Both the position numbers and the translations under genes were made by a program. From positions 25,457,001 to 25,521,000 of the forward strand of contig CATNEN010000038.1 in the NCBI GenBank assembly GCA_950097015.1: 64,000 bases of DNA. The letters are read 5' to 3'. The number at the start of each line of letters is the position of its first letter. The stretch's first letter is position 1. Under the pieces are notes generated by a model, which saw only the letters and a program-made list of their open reading frames with translations, was not told the DNA's origin and did not search any database. The stretch comes from Macrostomum hystrix. Lineage: Eukaryota; Platyhelminthes; Macrostomidae. Positions 1 to 14,000 of the stretch are shown here, one piece after another.

Positions 1-264
1 GTAACAACGAGTCAAATGGAAATTACTGACGGAATAAGAGAAAGAGAATACTAATTAAAAATAATTAAAGCGTTTGCAATTGTTTTGAAAAAGCTTCTAC
101 AAGAAAGCCTACAACGCTGCTGTCTTCATTCCAGAAGAGTCCCTAGCAATCCTAAAATATAAAACTATAATCCCAAAAACAATTCGTTGTACTATTTATT
201 TTTTTCTTTATCCTCATAAAATTCAAAGATCCTTATCTTTAAACCTTACCTCATACCAAGATTC

Positions 265-1975
265 CCAACCTATAATTATTAGATCCCAACCTATAATTAT
301 TAGATCCCAACCTATAATTATTAGATCCCAACCTATAATTATTAGATCCCAACCTATAATTATTAGATCCCAACCTAGAATTATTAGATCCCAGCCTAGA
401 ATTATTAGATCCCAGCCTAGAATCATTAGATCCCAGCCTAGAATCATTAGATCCCAGCCTAGAATCATTAGATCCCAGCCCAGAATCATTAGATCCCAGC
501 CTAGAATCATTAGATCCCAGCCTAGAATCATTAGATCCCAGCCTAGAATCATTAGATCCCAGCCTAGAATCATTAGATCCCAACCCAGAATCATTAGATC
601 CCAGCCTAGAATTATTAGATCCCAGCCTAGAACTATTTGATCCCAACCTAGAATCATTAGATCCCAGCCTAGAATCATTAGATCCCAGCCTAGAATCATT
701 AGATCCCAGCCTAGAATTATTAGATCCCAGCCTAGAATCATTAGATCCCAACCTAGAATTATTTGATCCCAGCCTAGAATTATTTGATCCCAGCCTAGAA
801 TCATTAGATCCCAGCCTAGAATTATTAGATCCCAACCTAGAATCATTAGATCCCAGCCTAGAATCATTAGATCCCAGCCTAGAATCATTAGATCCCAGCC
901 TAGAATCATTAGATCCCAGCCTAGAATTATTTGATCCCAGCCTAGAATTATTTGATCCCAGCCTAGAATCATTAGATCCCAGCCTAGAATTATTAGATCC
1001 CAGCCTAGAATCATTAGATCCCAGCCTAGAATTATTTGATCCCAGCCTAGAATTATTTGATCCCAGCCTAGAATCATTAGATCCCAGCCTAGAATCATTA
1101 GATCCCAGCCTAGAATCATTAGATCCCAGCCTAGAATCATTAGATCCCAGCCTAGAATTATTAGATCCCAGCCTAGAATCATTAGATCCCAACCTAGAAT
1201 TATTTGATCCCAGCCTAGAATTATTTGATCCCAGCCTAGAATCATTAGATCCCAGCCTAGAATTATTAGATCCCAACCTAGAATCATTAGATCCCAGCCT
1301 AGAATCATTAGATCCCAGCCTAGAATCATTAGATCCCAGCCTAGAATCATTAGATCCCAGCCTAGAATTATTTGATCCCAGCCTAGAATTATTTGATCCC
1401 AGCCTAGAATCATTAGATCCCAGCCTAGAATTATTAGATCCCAGCCTAGAATTATTAGATCCCAGCCTAGAATCATTAGATCCCAGCCTAGAATCATTAG
1501 ATCCCAGCCTAGAATTATTAGATCCCAGCCTAGAATCATTAGATCCCAGCCTAGAATTATTTGATCCCAGCCTAGAATTATTTGATCCCAGCCTAGAATC
1601 ATTAGATCCCAGCCTAGAATTATTAGATCCCAGCCTAGAATTATTAGATCCCAGCCTAGAATCATTAGATCCCAGCCTAGAATCATTAGATCCCAGCCTA
1701 GAATTATTAGATCCCAGCCTAGAATCATTAGATCCCAGCCTAGAATTATTAGATCCCAGCCTAGAATTATTAGATCCCAGCCTAGAATCATTAGATCCCA
1801 GCCTAGAATTATTAGATCCCAGCCTAGAACTATTTGATCCCAACCTAGAATCAAGCGATCCCAACCTAGAATCATTAGATCCCAGCCTAGAATTATTAGA
1901 TCCCAGCCTAGAACTATTTGATCCCAACCTAGAATCAAGCGATCCCAACCTAGAATTATTTGATCCCAACCTAGA
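265..1975. repeat. 21-bp minisatellite, about 80 copies
   Basis: A 21-bp unit (core tagaatcattagatcccag) runs head to tail with a few single-base variants: catt/tatt, ttag/tttg, cagc/caac. The left edge is an older-looking form (cctataattattagatc). Variant units recur in blocks such as two tttg units followed by a catt unit, so the array grew by multi-unit duplication. It lies about 120 bp beyond the stop codon of the phosphate transporter. The unit is 7 codons, which keeps frames open on the minus strand for more than 570 codons; I read this as a by-product of unit length, not a gene. Confidence 0.97.
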
Positions 1976-2092
1976 ATGCTAAGATAGGAATTTAGATTCC
2001 TCAGTCAATATACCTGAATAAAAGTAAACATTTTTCGCACCCCAAAGACACCAAGAGTTTCATAAAAAGTCCCTAAAGCTTCCATTCCAGTT

Positions 2093-5000
2093 TTAAGCCT
2101 GCGGACGGAAGGTCGCAGCTCGCAGAATGGCCATGATGGCGCCGCTGATGCCGCCGCTAATCGGCAGAGTGACAAGCCACGCGATGAGGATGTTGCGGAA
2201 GATGGACCACTGGACATTGTCGCGACTGCGAAAGAAGCCAACAAGAACCACGCTGCCAACTTTGCAGTGGGTGGTGCTGATCGGGATGCCGATGTTCGAG
2301 GCGATTAGAACGGCGAGGGCCGCTCCGAGCTCGATGCAGAAGCCGCTGTGAAAATAAAAAAAGAATATTTGTTTTAATTGATTTTCTAGGAAACTCCTAC
2401 TATAAAAAATTTATATCACTAAAAAATAACGCCTGTTGAAACGAAAAGAATTGAATGAGTGATTGCTAAATCAACCAAATGATTAATACTAACAAATGAA
2501 TGAGCAGTTAAGCCACTAAATGATCAATAGAGCTACCGAGTGACCAATAAAGCTACGGAATGACCAATAAAGCTACGGAATGAGAACTAAAGCTACGGAA
2601 TGACCAATAAAGCTACGGAATGACCAATAAAGCTACGGAATGACCAATAAAGCTACGGAATGACAACTAAAGCTACGGAATGACCAATAAAGCTACGGAA
2701 TGACCAATAAAGCTACGGAATGACAACTAAAGCTACGGAATGACCAATAAAGCTACGGAATGACCAATAAAGCTACGGAATGACCAATAAAGCTACGGAA
2801 TGACAACTAAAGCTACGGAATGACCAATAAAGCTACGGAATGACCAATAAAGCTACGGTGTCGGAAATGCTTCCTCCAGAAAACCTTCTCGTCGTTTCCT
2901 TTGACTCTCCTCTTTAATCTCTTGCTCACCAATTAGTTAATCAGTACGTTTCACTGCACTTTAATTGTTTCGCTTTCTATCGTCCTCTTAGCCCATAGAC
3001 TACGCATCCTGCCCGCCCCTTGTTAACTCAATCGTTGTCTATGTCTTTAATTCCGTGCTCGGTACAGTTCCCCTTTAGTTGCTTCTAGTGTGCACTAAGC
3101 CCACTAGATCTTCGGACCAAATGCTTTTACTTTCAAAATACAAGTTATATACCTAAATACAAGCAAGGAAATTTTGTCCCAAGCGACAAATTGGTAGCAG
3201 AGCGCACTAAAGTATCCACACAGCCAAGTCGAAAATGAAGACGCGCAGCACCACCTCGACTCGTGGAAAGCTCGGTCACAAATCTCAAAACCGAGTAAGA
3301 CCAACAACATACGCTAACCTGACTGCCAGCGGCCTCGCCGCACCTTCCAGCGGCCTCGCCGCAACTGCCAGCGGCCTCGCCGCACCTGCTAGCGGCCTCG
3401 CCGCAACTGCCAGCGGCCTCGCCGCACCTACCAGCGGCCTCGCCGCAACTGCCAGCGGCCTCGCCGCACCTGCTAGCGGCCTCGCCGCACCTACCAGCGG
3501 CCTCGCTGCACCCACCAGCGGCCTCACCGCATCTGCCAGCGGCCTCGCCGCACCCACCAGCGGCCTCGCCGCACCTACCAGCGGCCTCGCCGCACCTGCT
3601 AGCAGCCTTGCCGCACCTACCAGCGGCCTCGCCGCACCCACCAGCGGCCTCGCCGCACCTACCAGCGGCCTCGCCGCACCCACCAGCGGCCTCACCGCAC
3701 CTACCAGCGGCCTCGCCGCACCTACCAGCGGCCTCGCCGCACCTGCCAGCTCAGTCGGCTCCATTGCATTCGGTGTACCTAACCAACAGGACGCTGTACA
3801 ACAACTTATTGGCGCAATGGCTCAGATGATGCAGCAGAACCAGCTGCTCGTACAACAGCTTCACATAAACCAGAACACATCCCAGCCCGCCCCTCCGAGG
3901 CCTCGACCGGCGTCCCTCTTCGGCGACACCGTCCTCCGCAATGTCCAACTTCAAGGTTTCGACGGTGAAGACCCAGCTAGTTTCCCTGCATTTTGGAGTT
4001 CCTTCACTTACCGCATCGACAGCTGCAACTACACAGACGTTGATAAATTTGAAGCTCTTCGCGGGCTTCTCGCTGGCGCTGCCCTCCGGAAACTAGGTGG
4101 TCTCGACGCCTGTCAACCGGGGGCCTACAACCAAGCCTGCCGTATTCTCCAAGCTAATTATGGCGACCTGTGGGAGCAGAAGAGCACCTGCTTCAGGCGA
4201 CTTCTCGCGATGCCGCAGCTTTGCAACATCGACCACCAGAGCTTGGAGGAATTTTCAGACACACTTCGCCTCACAGTCGGCCAGCTAACTCGCCTCGGTG
4301 AAACAAGTGCCGCCCTGGATCCCTACGTGCATGCACTGTGGCCAAAGCTTCCACCGGCGCTCCAATCAGATATCCAGGATGTGCGTTGTAAGGCGTTGCA
4401 ACCGCTAATTCCAACAATGCAAGAGCTCCAAGGACACCTCGACAACAAGCTTCGAGCCATCCGTGCCTCGCAAGCCAACTACACATCAGCTGTTTTCGCC
4501 CCCTATGCCGGAGCTAGTCTAATCAACGCTGCCACAAACCGCTCCGTAACTTCATCCACTCCTAGTGCTGGTCACGTGCACACACGTGCACATGCACCGA
4601 TCTGCGTCTACTGCGAACGGTCAGGACACTCCAGTCAGACATGCGGCGTAATCTCGAAGCCCGATGATCGGCTCCGCATTATTCGGAGCAAGGCCCTGTG
4701 CCTCAACTGCCTGCGTAGCCATGCCACCTCAAACTGTAGCTCCCGGAACAGATGCCGCGAGTGTCGAGCCCTGCACCACACATCACTTCACGGAGCGCGT
4801 TTCAATCCGCCACCGCATGTTCTTCACGTCGACTCAACAGCGAAAGCCAACAGCAACCTCGACTCGACGGCCGCATTGCCGACGGCATTCGCCAACTTAA
4901 AAGCCATGAACGATAACACCTTCAATACCGTCTCCTGCATCTCCTCCACCTGCGACGAGTTGATAAGGCCGTCCATCATGGCCACATTCTCTGCCACTGC

Positions 5001-8000
5001 TGTAAACCCGACTAGCGGCGGAACTACGCGAGTGTCGGTCCTCATCGATGGCGGCTCCAGTTTCACGTACATAAAACTCGAGGTGGCTCGAAAACTCGGT
5101 CTTCGTTTACATCGCCGAATCTCGCTTGACAGCTCTTCATGTCACACCGACTCTCGTCGCCGAGTGACCGCAGACATCGTCGAACTCGAACTCTCTACAC
5201 CCGATGGCCGCCGTTTACCACTCCGAGTTCTGGCAACCGAGCACATCGCTCCACCAATCCACATACCAGCTGTCCAGCTACCAAGCGACATTCTGGCCAC
5301 TCTGCAACACTTGCCCCATGGAATAGCCAATCTCCCACCTTCCCAAGACGGGGAACTTGAGTTAGATTTGCTCATCGGTAACGACTATGCTCAGCGGTTA
5401 ATAGGCCCGAGCGTTCCTGCGATCCCACTGCGGCCAAGTCTGACCGCGCACCTCACCCCGTTTGGTGCCGTCCTCACAGGCTGCCTCGAAAATACCGACG
5501 ACTGTAGACCCAGTGGGCTTCTCAACTCTAGTCAACTCATCGCCAACTCACTGCTGTCACAATTCCGTCGCGACAACCTTGAATGTCTGGCCGACCGAAT
5601 GACCAGCCTCGAGCTGCTCGGCATCGAAAGAGGGGCCGAACAACCCAATCCACGAGGCGACGTTTTGACGAAAGACCTCCTGGACTCAGCCACACGTGGA
5701 TCGGACGGTCGTTACTCGGTCGCATTACCCTTCAAGCCTGGAGCGGAGCAACTCCCATCAAACTTCGGACAAGCTTGGGGTCGCGCTCAGGCTACACACC
5801 GTCGTCTTTCACAGGCGGAACGTCAAGAGTACTATGGAGAGTTCGAAAAGCACAAAGCAGAAGGGATCCTGGAAATCGCCGATGACACTAGTCCAAAAGG
5901 AAAGATCATCCATGTCCTGCCGCACTTTCCCGTCATCAAAATGTCATCAAAATTTCATCCACATGGGGAGTGGCCATCTCAGACAACACCCACACCCACG
6001 GACTCCACGATCCTCCAAGGCATCCCACCAGCCCAGAAAAAGGCCAAGAAGACAAGCGCTTTCCTGTCTGCATCGAACAGATGCGTCCCCCTCGCAGGCA
6101 TGGACATCAACCGCTTCGGCAAACTCAGTGCCCTTCTCGGAACTCTCGCATTTGTTATACGTTTCGTCAAGCGAAGAAACCGAGTCACCGCGCCAGATGC
6201 CTCGGAACGCCAGGCTGCTCTTCACTTGTGGATCAAATGGGTACAGAGAGAGCGCTACGCTGACGCAATCAATGCCATACAGGAAGGCAGACCCAAAAGC
6301 TGCAAGATAGTCGCGCAGCTTGACCTCTTCTTGGATGACGAAGGTCTGATCCGCCACAATTCCCGCATGGCAAACGCAACCTTAGACGCAGACGCAATCT
6401 ACCCAATGCTCCTTCCACCCGATCATCATCTCACTCACCTGCTCATACTCTACATCCACAAACGAGATTGCCACAGCAGTGCCATATCTGTTCTACGGAG
6501 CCCTTGCAACCGTTTCTGGATTGTCCGTGGTCTCTCCACTGTCCGCTCAAGCCTCCGCCAGCGTCTTCCATGCCGCTTCACGAAGGGCCGCACACTCCCT
6601 CCCCCACAGCACGGCCAGCTACCACCAGAGCGCCTCAACTCATCAGGCCAGTCGTTCAGCTCTCTGCTCGTCGACCAGCTGGGCCCCGTCTTGACGACCG
6701 ATACGAAGACCCACACTAACAACAAACGATGGGCAATGCTCCTCTGTTGCGCCTCAAGCCGCGCGGTCCACCTCGATTACCTCCATGACTATTCTGCGGA
6801 CTCAGTTCTCCATGCTTTCGAGCGATTCTGGGCCCGCCGGGGACTCACCGAAGCCAGCATCTTCCTAGACCAGGCAACCGCCTTCCAAGCGGCCGGCAAA
6901 ATCATCGACTCTCTGCTAACACCAACGTTCCAGCACAAACTCCTAGCTGACCTCCAGCCATTCGCCACTGCTAGACAACTCCACTTCAAATTCGCACCGG
7001 CACGCGCTCCGTGGCACCAAGGAGCCGTCGAGCGACTGGTAGGGATGGTCAAAGCCAGCCTTCGACCCTCACTTTGGTGCCGGCGGATCTCGGACGAAGA
7101 GTTCCTCACCCTGCTGACAAAGATCGAGGCTGTCTTGAACTCTCGCCCGCTGACATCCTTCTCGAATGAACCTTACGATACGCGCCCCCTAACGCCAGCC
7201 GATCTCATCGCTCCTAGCGCTCAACTTGACTTGCCTGCAGCGCCTGAGCACCTTGTTCCATCTGCTGGGACCACGACCAGGGACCAACTACGAGCTCTCT
7301 ATCGACGCCACGAGCAAATCATTGACGCTTTCTGGGCGCGATGGAACCGCGACTACCTTCAACAACTCCACTCGATCCACTTACAACACCGTAGACGGCA
7401 CGGCGAGCACTCACACCAGCCCGTCGTTGGACAGCTCTACCTCCTCGCCGACCAGACTCCGCGGTCAAACTGGAAGACGTGCCGCGTCATCGAAGTCCAT
7501 CCCGACAGTCATGACATCACCCGTTATGTCACTGTCCGAACGAGCACCGGTCACGAGCCCCGCCGTGCCATCACACATCTCGTCCCTCTCGAGGCCGACA
7601 TTATCGATTTCCAGACCGCGCCCAACGCCGGCAGGGCTCTAGTTTCCACCCGGCTCTGGCAGCAAGGACGATCCGGTACAAACCAACCGCGCTCGACGTG
7701 CCATGCGACGCCAACTTCTACGTGACTCTCTTTTCAACATTGCGTAACTTCGCCGCCCCCCACCCTGTCGGAAATGCTTCCTCCAGAAAACCTTCTCGTC
7801 GTTTCCTTTGACTCTCCTCTTTAATCTCTTGCTCACCAATTAGTTAATCAGTACGTTTCACTGCACTTTAATTGTTTCGCTTTCTATCGTCCTCTTAGCC
7901 CATAGACTACGCATCCTGCCCGCCCCTTGTTAACTCAATCGTTGTCTATGTCTTTAATTCCGTGCTCGGTACAGTTCCCCTTTAGTTGCTTCTAGTGTGC

Positions 8001-11000
8001 ACTAAGCCCACTAGATCTTCGGACCAAATGCTTTTACTTTCAAAATACAAGTTATATACCTAAATACAAGCAAGGAAATTTTGTCCCAAGCGACATACGG
8101 AATGACAACTAAAGCTACGGAATGACCAATAAAGCTACGGAATGACCAATAAAGCTACGGAATGACAAATGAAGCTACGGAATGACCAATAAAGCTACGG
8201 AATGACAACTAAAGCTACCTGGATGGTGTGATGGTGGTCAGATCCTCGCCAAGGGTGCGGATGACTCGGCGGCCCCAGACCCACAGGCCGACGCTGATGC
8301 CGACACCGCCGAACAGCAGAATGTGCACCGGGGTCATTGTGGGCTTGCTCAGAATCTCGCCAGTTGTAGCAATGCTCCACAGGCCAATCAGGGGCCCGAT
8401 GGCGTTGCTAACGTCGTTGCCACCGTGGGCGAACGAGCCGAATACGGCTGTGAGGATCTGCAGCCAGGCGAAGATGCGGCACTGCTCCGGCTTGTCGCGC
8501 ATCTCCGGCACAACCGGCTCCACGGCCTCCTCGGCAGCGGCGGAATCTGCCACGGTCAGCTGTGGGATTGACAGGCATTGGAAATTGATGCGCCAGCATT
8601 AATGCCTTACTCAGGCATCAATCCAAGCCTTACTCAGGCCTCACTCAAAGCCTTACTCAGACATCAATCCAAGCCTTACTCAGGCCTCACTCAAAGCCTT
8701 ACTCAGGCCTCACTCAAAGCCTTACTCAGGCCTCACTCCAAGCCTTACTCAGGCCTCACTCAAAGCCTTACTCAGGCCTCACTCAAAGCCTTACTCAGGC
8801 CTCACTCAAAGCCTTACTCAGGCCTCATTCCAAGCCTTACTCAGGCCTCATTCCAAGCCTTACTCAGGCCTCATTCCAAGCCTTACTCAGGTCTCATTCC
8901 AAGCCTTACTCAGGCATCAATCCAAGCCTTACTTAGGCCTCACTCCAAGCCTTACTCAGGCCTCACTCCAAGCCTTACTCAGGCCTCACTCCAAGCCTTA
9001 CTCAGGCCTCACTCAAAGCCTTACTCAGGCCTCACTCCAAGCCTTACTCAGGCCTCACTCCAAGCCTTACTCAGGCCTCACTCCAAGCTAACCTTCTCCT
9101 GGTCGACTTCATTCTTCTTGGCCGCCTTCTTTTGCTTGCCAAACGGCAGTTTGATGAGCTTGGGCTTGCGGCCCTCCTTGCCAGAGCCGTCCAGCACTTT
9201 GGTCTCGTTATGATCGGCGTCATTTCCAGCGCCGCCGATCGTCACCTTAGCCTTGTCTAGGGCCGCGGTCGACTCGGTCAGCTCGTCGTCCTCTTCGGCG
9301 ATTTTCTCCGGAATGCGATCTCCCAATCGGCGATCTCCGCCTGCGGCGGCTCCATTGCCGTTCCCAGCGGCTGGGTCATCCGAGGTCAGCATCCTGGCTG
9401 TTGCGTCATCGGCGTTATTAGCTTCCCCATCCATCGCCGCCTTCTGCTGCTCTTCAATAGCCAAACGCTCCAACTCGATCTCGTTCATCTCGCCTGGAAA
9501 GTTAGCGCTTGAATTCATACAGGGATCTAGGAATGTGATATGGGATCTAGGACTGTGATAGAGGATCTAGGAGTGTGATAGAGGATCTAGGAATGTGATA
9601 GAAGATCTAGGACTGTGATAGAAGATCTAGGACTGTGATAGAGGATCTAGGAATGTGATATGGGATCTAGGACTGTGATAGAAGATCTAGGACTGTGATA
9701 GAGGATCTAGGAGTGTGATAGAGGATCTAGGAGTGGGATATGGGATCTAGGAGTGTGATATGGGATCTAGGACTGTGAAATCTGGGATAAATTGAATATG
9801 TTAAAAACGCACGCAAAATTCGCCTCCTCTGCCAAGGAATGACGAACTGTTTAACAACAATCGAGCTGACAATGCCAACCGTGTAGGCGATGACAAAGGC
9901 GCCCCATAGAGGGATCAGATGGAACTGCAGCACTGAAAATCATTGAAAAGATCTGCATAAATTATTCCGGTTAGATACTACTTTTATCGAGTTTTTAAGT
10001 AGTATTTATCAAATGAAAAAAAGCAGGTCAATTTCATCGAAACTAACAATCCGGTCCGTCGTAGACAACCGAGAAGACGTTAATAACAATCGTTAATCCG
10101 TAGATTAGCGGCAGGACGCGCAGGCCAGGTTCCAGTGCATCTCTCTGTAGGAATTGTGGGAATAGTGAATGCGTTTAAGATTTTTTAAAGTTTTTTAATA
10201 TCTGGAATAAGGGTTCTATTCTGATATTTCGGATTCACAAGATAGAGAATAGATTCGTAGATATAGAATTTGGGATTCAGATCTGGGATCTGGGATACGG
10301 AATTCGGATCTGTGATATGGGATTCGGATTTGGGATCCGGGATTCGGATCTGTGATACGGGATTCGGATCTGGGATCTGGGATTCGGATCTGAGATCTGG
10401 GATTCGGTATTCGGATTCGAATCTGGGATCCGGGTTTCGGATCTGGGATCCTGGATTCCATAAATCCCAGATCCGGATTTTAGGGCAGATGGCTTTGAGG
10501 GATCCTTCACAGGTGTAAATGCCGCACACAAGTCTCACCTTGCTAAGTACGTACTTCCGTACTAGGTAGAATAAGCCAACGGAAATTCCGCCGCTCAGCA
10601 GAGGCGAGACGAACCATGAAGCCACTGAATAATTCACAAAAATACTTGCTTTTGTATAAATATCAATATCAGATACTACTTATTTACTAATGAGTAGTGA
10701 CTTTTAGATAAAAATGTATCATTTAAAACAATTATGAATTTTTATGAGTTTTAGTTTACAACACTTCAGACCCGATAAAATCCGTAGGGACGCAAATGTT
10801 TTTTACAATGTCTGAATGAGATATTTCATTAGATTTCACCCAGCCAAAGCCTCTTTATCAGGCCATGACGCTTGGCCAGTTTTCTTATCTGGCAGGAACA
10901 CCTGTCCAAGTAGCGGTAAGGCTAACTAATGGTTTGGACTTGTAGAAGCTAACGAAGCGGCACGTCTCAGATCAGATAGCGATTATAGAATGAAATTTAG

Positions 11001-14000
11001 ATAACAAATAAAATAATTATAGTATTTATCGCTAGTCGGCATCACTGGCCAGTTTCATAGTCATCTAAAAAGTACAATGTACGTCAGTTGGTAGCACCGT
11101 GCCACCGTAGTACAGTTGGCAGTTAAAAAATAGCAATGTACTATTGTTACTAGTACTTGTGCACCATTTTTAGGGCTAAAAGCATTTTCGTGAAGGTTTC
11201 ATTTTAGACAGAAAATATCTAATTTGCATGTCGCATACAAAAATTGAGAGAGTACTTGAGAACTTTGAGAACGTTTCCAAGAAAAGAAGACAATGGCCAT
11301 GGGGTTAAGCAAATCGCTCAGTTTTAACGCAGGCAAAACCTGGAAAATGTTCGCCAGTCTATTTAAAAAAGTGAGACTGTCTATTTAAAAAAGTGAGACT
11401 AGCGGCAGACAGTGAAGCTTGTGCCTTTAGTTACAGGGCAGAGGAACTATTTTCGGCTTCTACAGTTTTAAACCATAAAAAACTAGTTTAAAGTCTATAG
11501 CCCTACACGTGGGAAATAATCAATCCACAGCAATATGTATGTCGCATATTATACTACACACTATAGACATTTGCGCCCCGGCATGGCAAAATAAGTTCAT
11601 CACGTGACGAGAGCGTGGTTTCACTAGTGGCAGGGAAGGCCGTATGGGGTGGGTGCCCCGGTCTAACCGGATTGGCTGGCAAAGAAGAGGCTTCAACTGA
11701 GAGAGAATTCCATGGAAAGCCTCGGAAAGGGAAACCCCTCGACTATCCCACACGTGGAGGGCCGCGAGATTGAGCGGATTTTGAGCCTCAAGTGAAGGAA
11801 AAAAAATAGCGAATCGTAGACCGTCAATAATAACTAAACTGATACTAAACTGTCTTATGTACTTTAAGATGTTGTATTTACGAACTGAAAATTCGAATGA
11901 GTTTCCATCACGTCTGATCTTTTTAAAATAATATTTTATCAGGCTACAACATTAATAGTGATCAAACCAGTGCGGCGGCGGTCTCGTCTGATCTATTTAT
12001 CTTAGTTGCCAGTGACAGTGCTAGACCAATAAATAAAAAAATGGCCAATCGTCCATAGGTCCACAGCTTCATATAGGCCTACTATGAAGCATTAATAATA
12101 TAGACAGCATTTTTGTTTAACATAACAGCAGAAACATAACAATGAATTCAGGAAGCTAAACACGGAGAAACGGATACTATACAGCTACCCGTACAGGAAA
12201 TATAAAGGGGCATGACAGTACTGGACCTGGCAGCATCAAACTAGAGACAGTAAGGCCAAATTCAAGTCAAAAGAAAAATATTTTTGTGCCTCGCATAGAG
12301 TAATCTAAACTTTGACAAGAATAGGAAGTGAACTACTGTTAAACATGGCCTATGCAATCCACACAAAGCACATAGGCAGAACTTTTAAAACGAAGAAATG
12401 CGAAACAGGCAGGTGGGTCATTCACGAATCTACACTTCCACTAACTTGACAGACTAGGCTAGAAGTTGAGACGGCATAAGGAATACTTTCAAGGTCAGTT
12501 GCGCAGTGCGGCAAATTCCAAAGTTTGATTGGGATCAAAATTAGGAAAGATATTGCAGACTGGCAATTGGGATCTCCTAACTCTAGTTTGGGACATCAGA
12601 ATTCTGGTTTGCTACCTGTGGACTCTAGACTGGGATCTAGGAAATCAACATTGGGATCATGTAGTTCTGGTTTGGGATTTTGGGATACTAGCTTGGCAAC
12701 ATGGGATTCTAGTCTGATATCTAGGAAAACTATAAGTGGGATCATGAAATTCTGGTTTGGGATTTTGGGATACTAGCTTGGCAACATGGGATTCTAGCTT
12801 GGTATTTGGTAACATGGGATTATAGTCTGGGATCTTGGAACTCACGATTGGGATCATGAGATTCTGGTTTGGGATCTTGGAATTCTAGTTGGGGATCTTT
12901 GGATTAAAGATTGGGATCTTGGGATTTCGAAATTCTTGTTAGGGATCTTAGGATTCTTGATTTTAACAACTTCTTGTTAAAGGATTACATATTTTATTAG
13001 ACTGGGATATTTTTCAGATACAATAGAATATGTTCAAACTAGCCAATCAAAATATTTATACTATACTTATTTATCGACAGAAAAAAGGGAAAAATAATGT
13101 GAATAAGGTCTATCGGTCGGATGTACTTTTAAGCCCATTTAGTGAACTTTCATAACCAACCAAAGGTGTACCAGAATCCGTAACAGCAATTGATTGATGG
13201 TTTGATGGTCGCGTATTAAATCACCTATGAATTATTAATTGAAGCTGAAATCGAATAAAAGCGTTCAACAACTCACCGATGAGGCCAAGTTTCTTCCAAT
13301 CGACACCTTGAGTGCCCTTGGCAACCAGTGAGAAGCCAACGGTGGAGCCTACAATCGAGTGAGTGCCGGATACAGGGACGCGGAAGAATGTCGCCACGAG
13401 TAGCCAGATGCAGGTGCCTGCCGGTCATCATTAAAAATGGGATTTGAGAATGAGGAACAGGTTTGTGATGAGATTAAGATGTTATAAACAATGTGTAGCT
13501 GGGTAGCTATAGACAACCACCTGTTAAAACAGGAATTCAGGATTAACACCTGTTACACAGGATTATCACCTGTTACACAGAATTATCACCTGTAACACAG
13601 AATGGTCATGTGATACACAGGATTATCACTTGTTACACAGGATGGTCACCTGTTACACAGGATAGTCACCTGTTACACAGGATGGTCACCTGTTACACAG
13701 GATGGTCACCTGTTACACAGGATGGTCACCTGTTACACAGGATGGTCACCTGTTACACAGGATGGTCACCTGTTACACAGGATGGTCACCTGTTACACAG
13801 GATGGTCACCTGTTACACAGAATTATCACCTGTTACACTGGATTATCACCTGTTACACAGGATGGTCACCTGTTACACAGTATTATCACCTGTTACACAG
13901 GATTATCACCTGTTACACAGGATGGTCACCTGTGAGCCGTGAGGGACCTCACCTCAGCCATCACGTAGTATTTTGACAGCTCTTGCGTGATTAAATAATC

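Larger units (their letters stand above)
2859..8095 (+). mobile_element. BEL/Pao LTR retrotransposon, non-autonomous (RT/RNase H block missing)
   Basis: A 5237-bp element with two 330-bp LTRs (2859-3188 and 7766-8095) that I read as identical, starting TGT and ending ACA. The 5-bp target duplication tacgg flanks it (2854-2858 and 8096-8100), inside the host 20-bp repeat. A primer-binding-site-like tggtagcagagc follows the left LTR. One long ORF encodes Gag, protease and integrase in BEL order. It lies antisense to the phosphate transporter within its last intron. Identical LTRs point to a recent insertion. No clear polypurine tract precedes the right LTR; that stretch is C-rich on this strand. 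Confidence 0.95.

Noticed and set aside
223-1969. 571-572 aa minus-strand ORFs over the 21-bp array
   Set aside because: Frames are open only because the unit is 7 codons with no stop; two frames are open at once and there is no unique coding sequence or gene structure.
11520-11780. Possible exon in the GC-richer patch of PiT intron 2
   Set aside because: The 77 aa frame matches no family I know, and the PiT model is complete and in phase without it.
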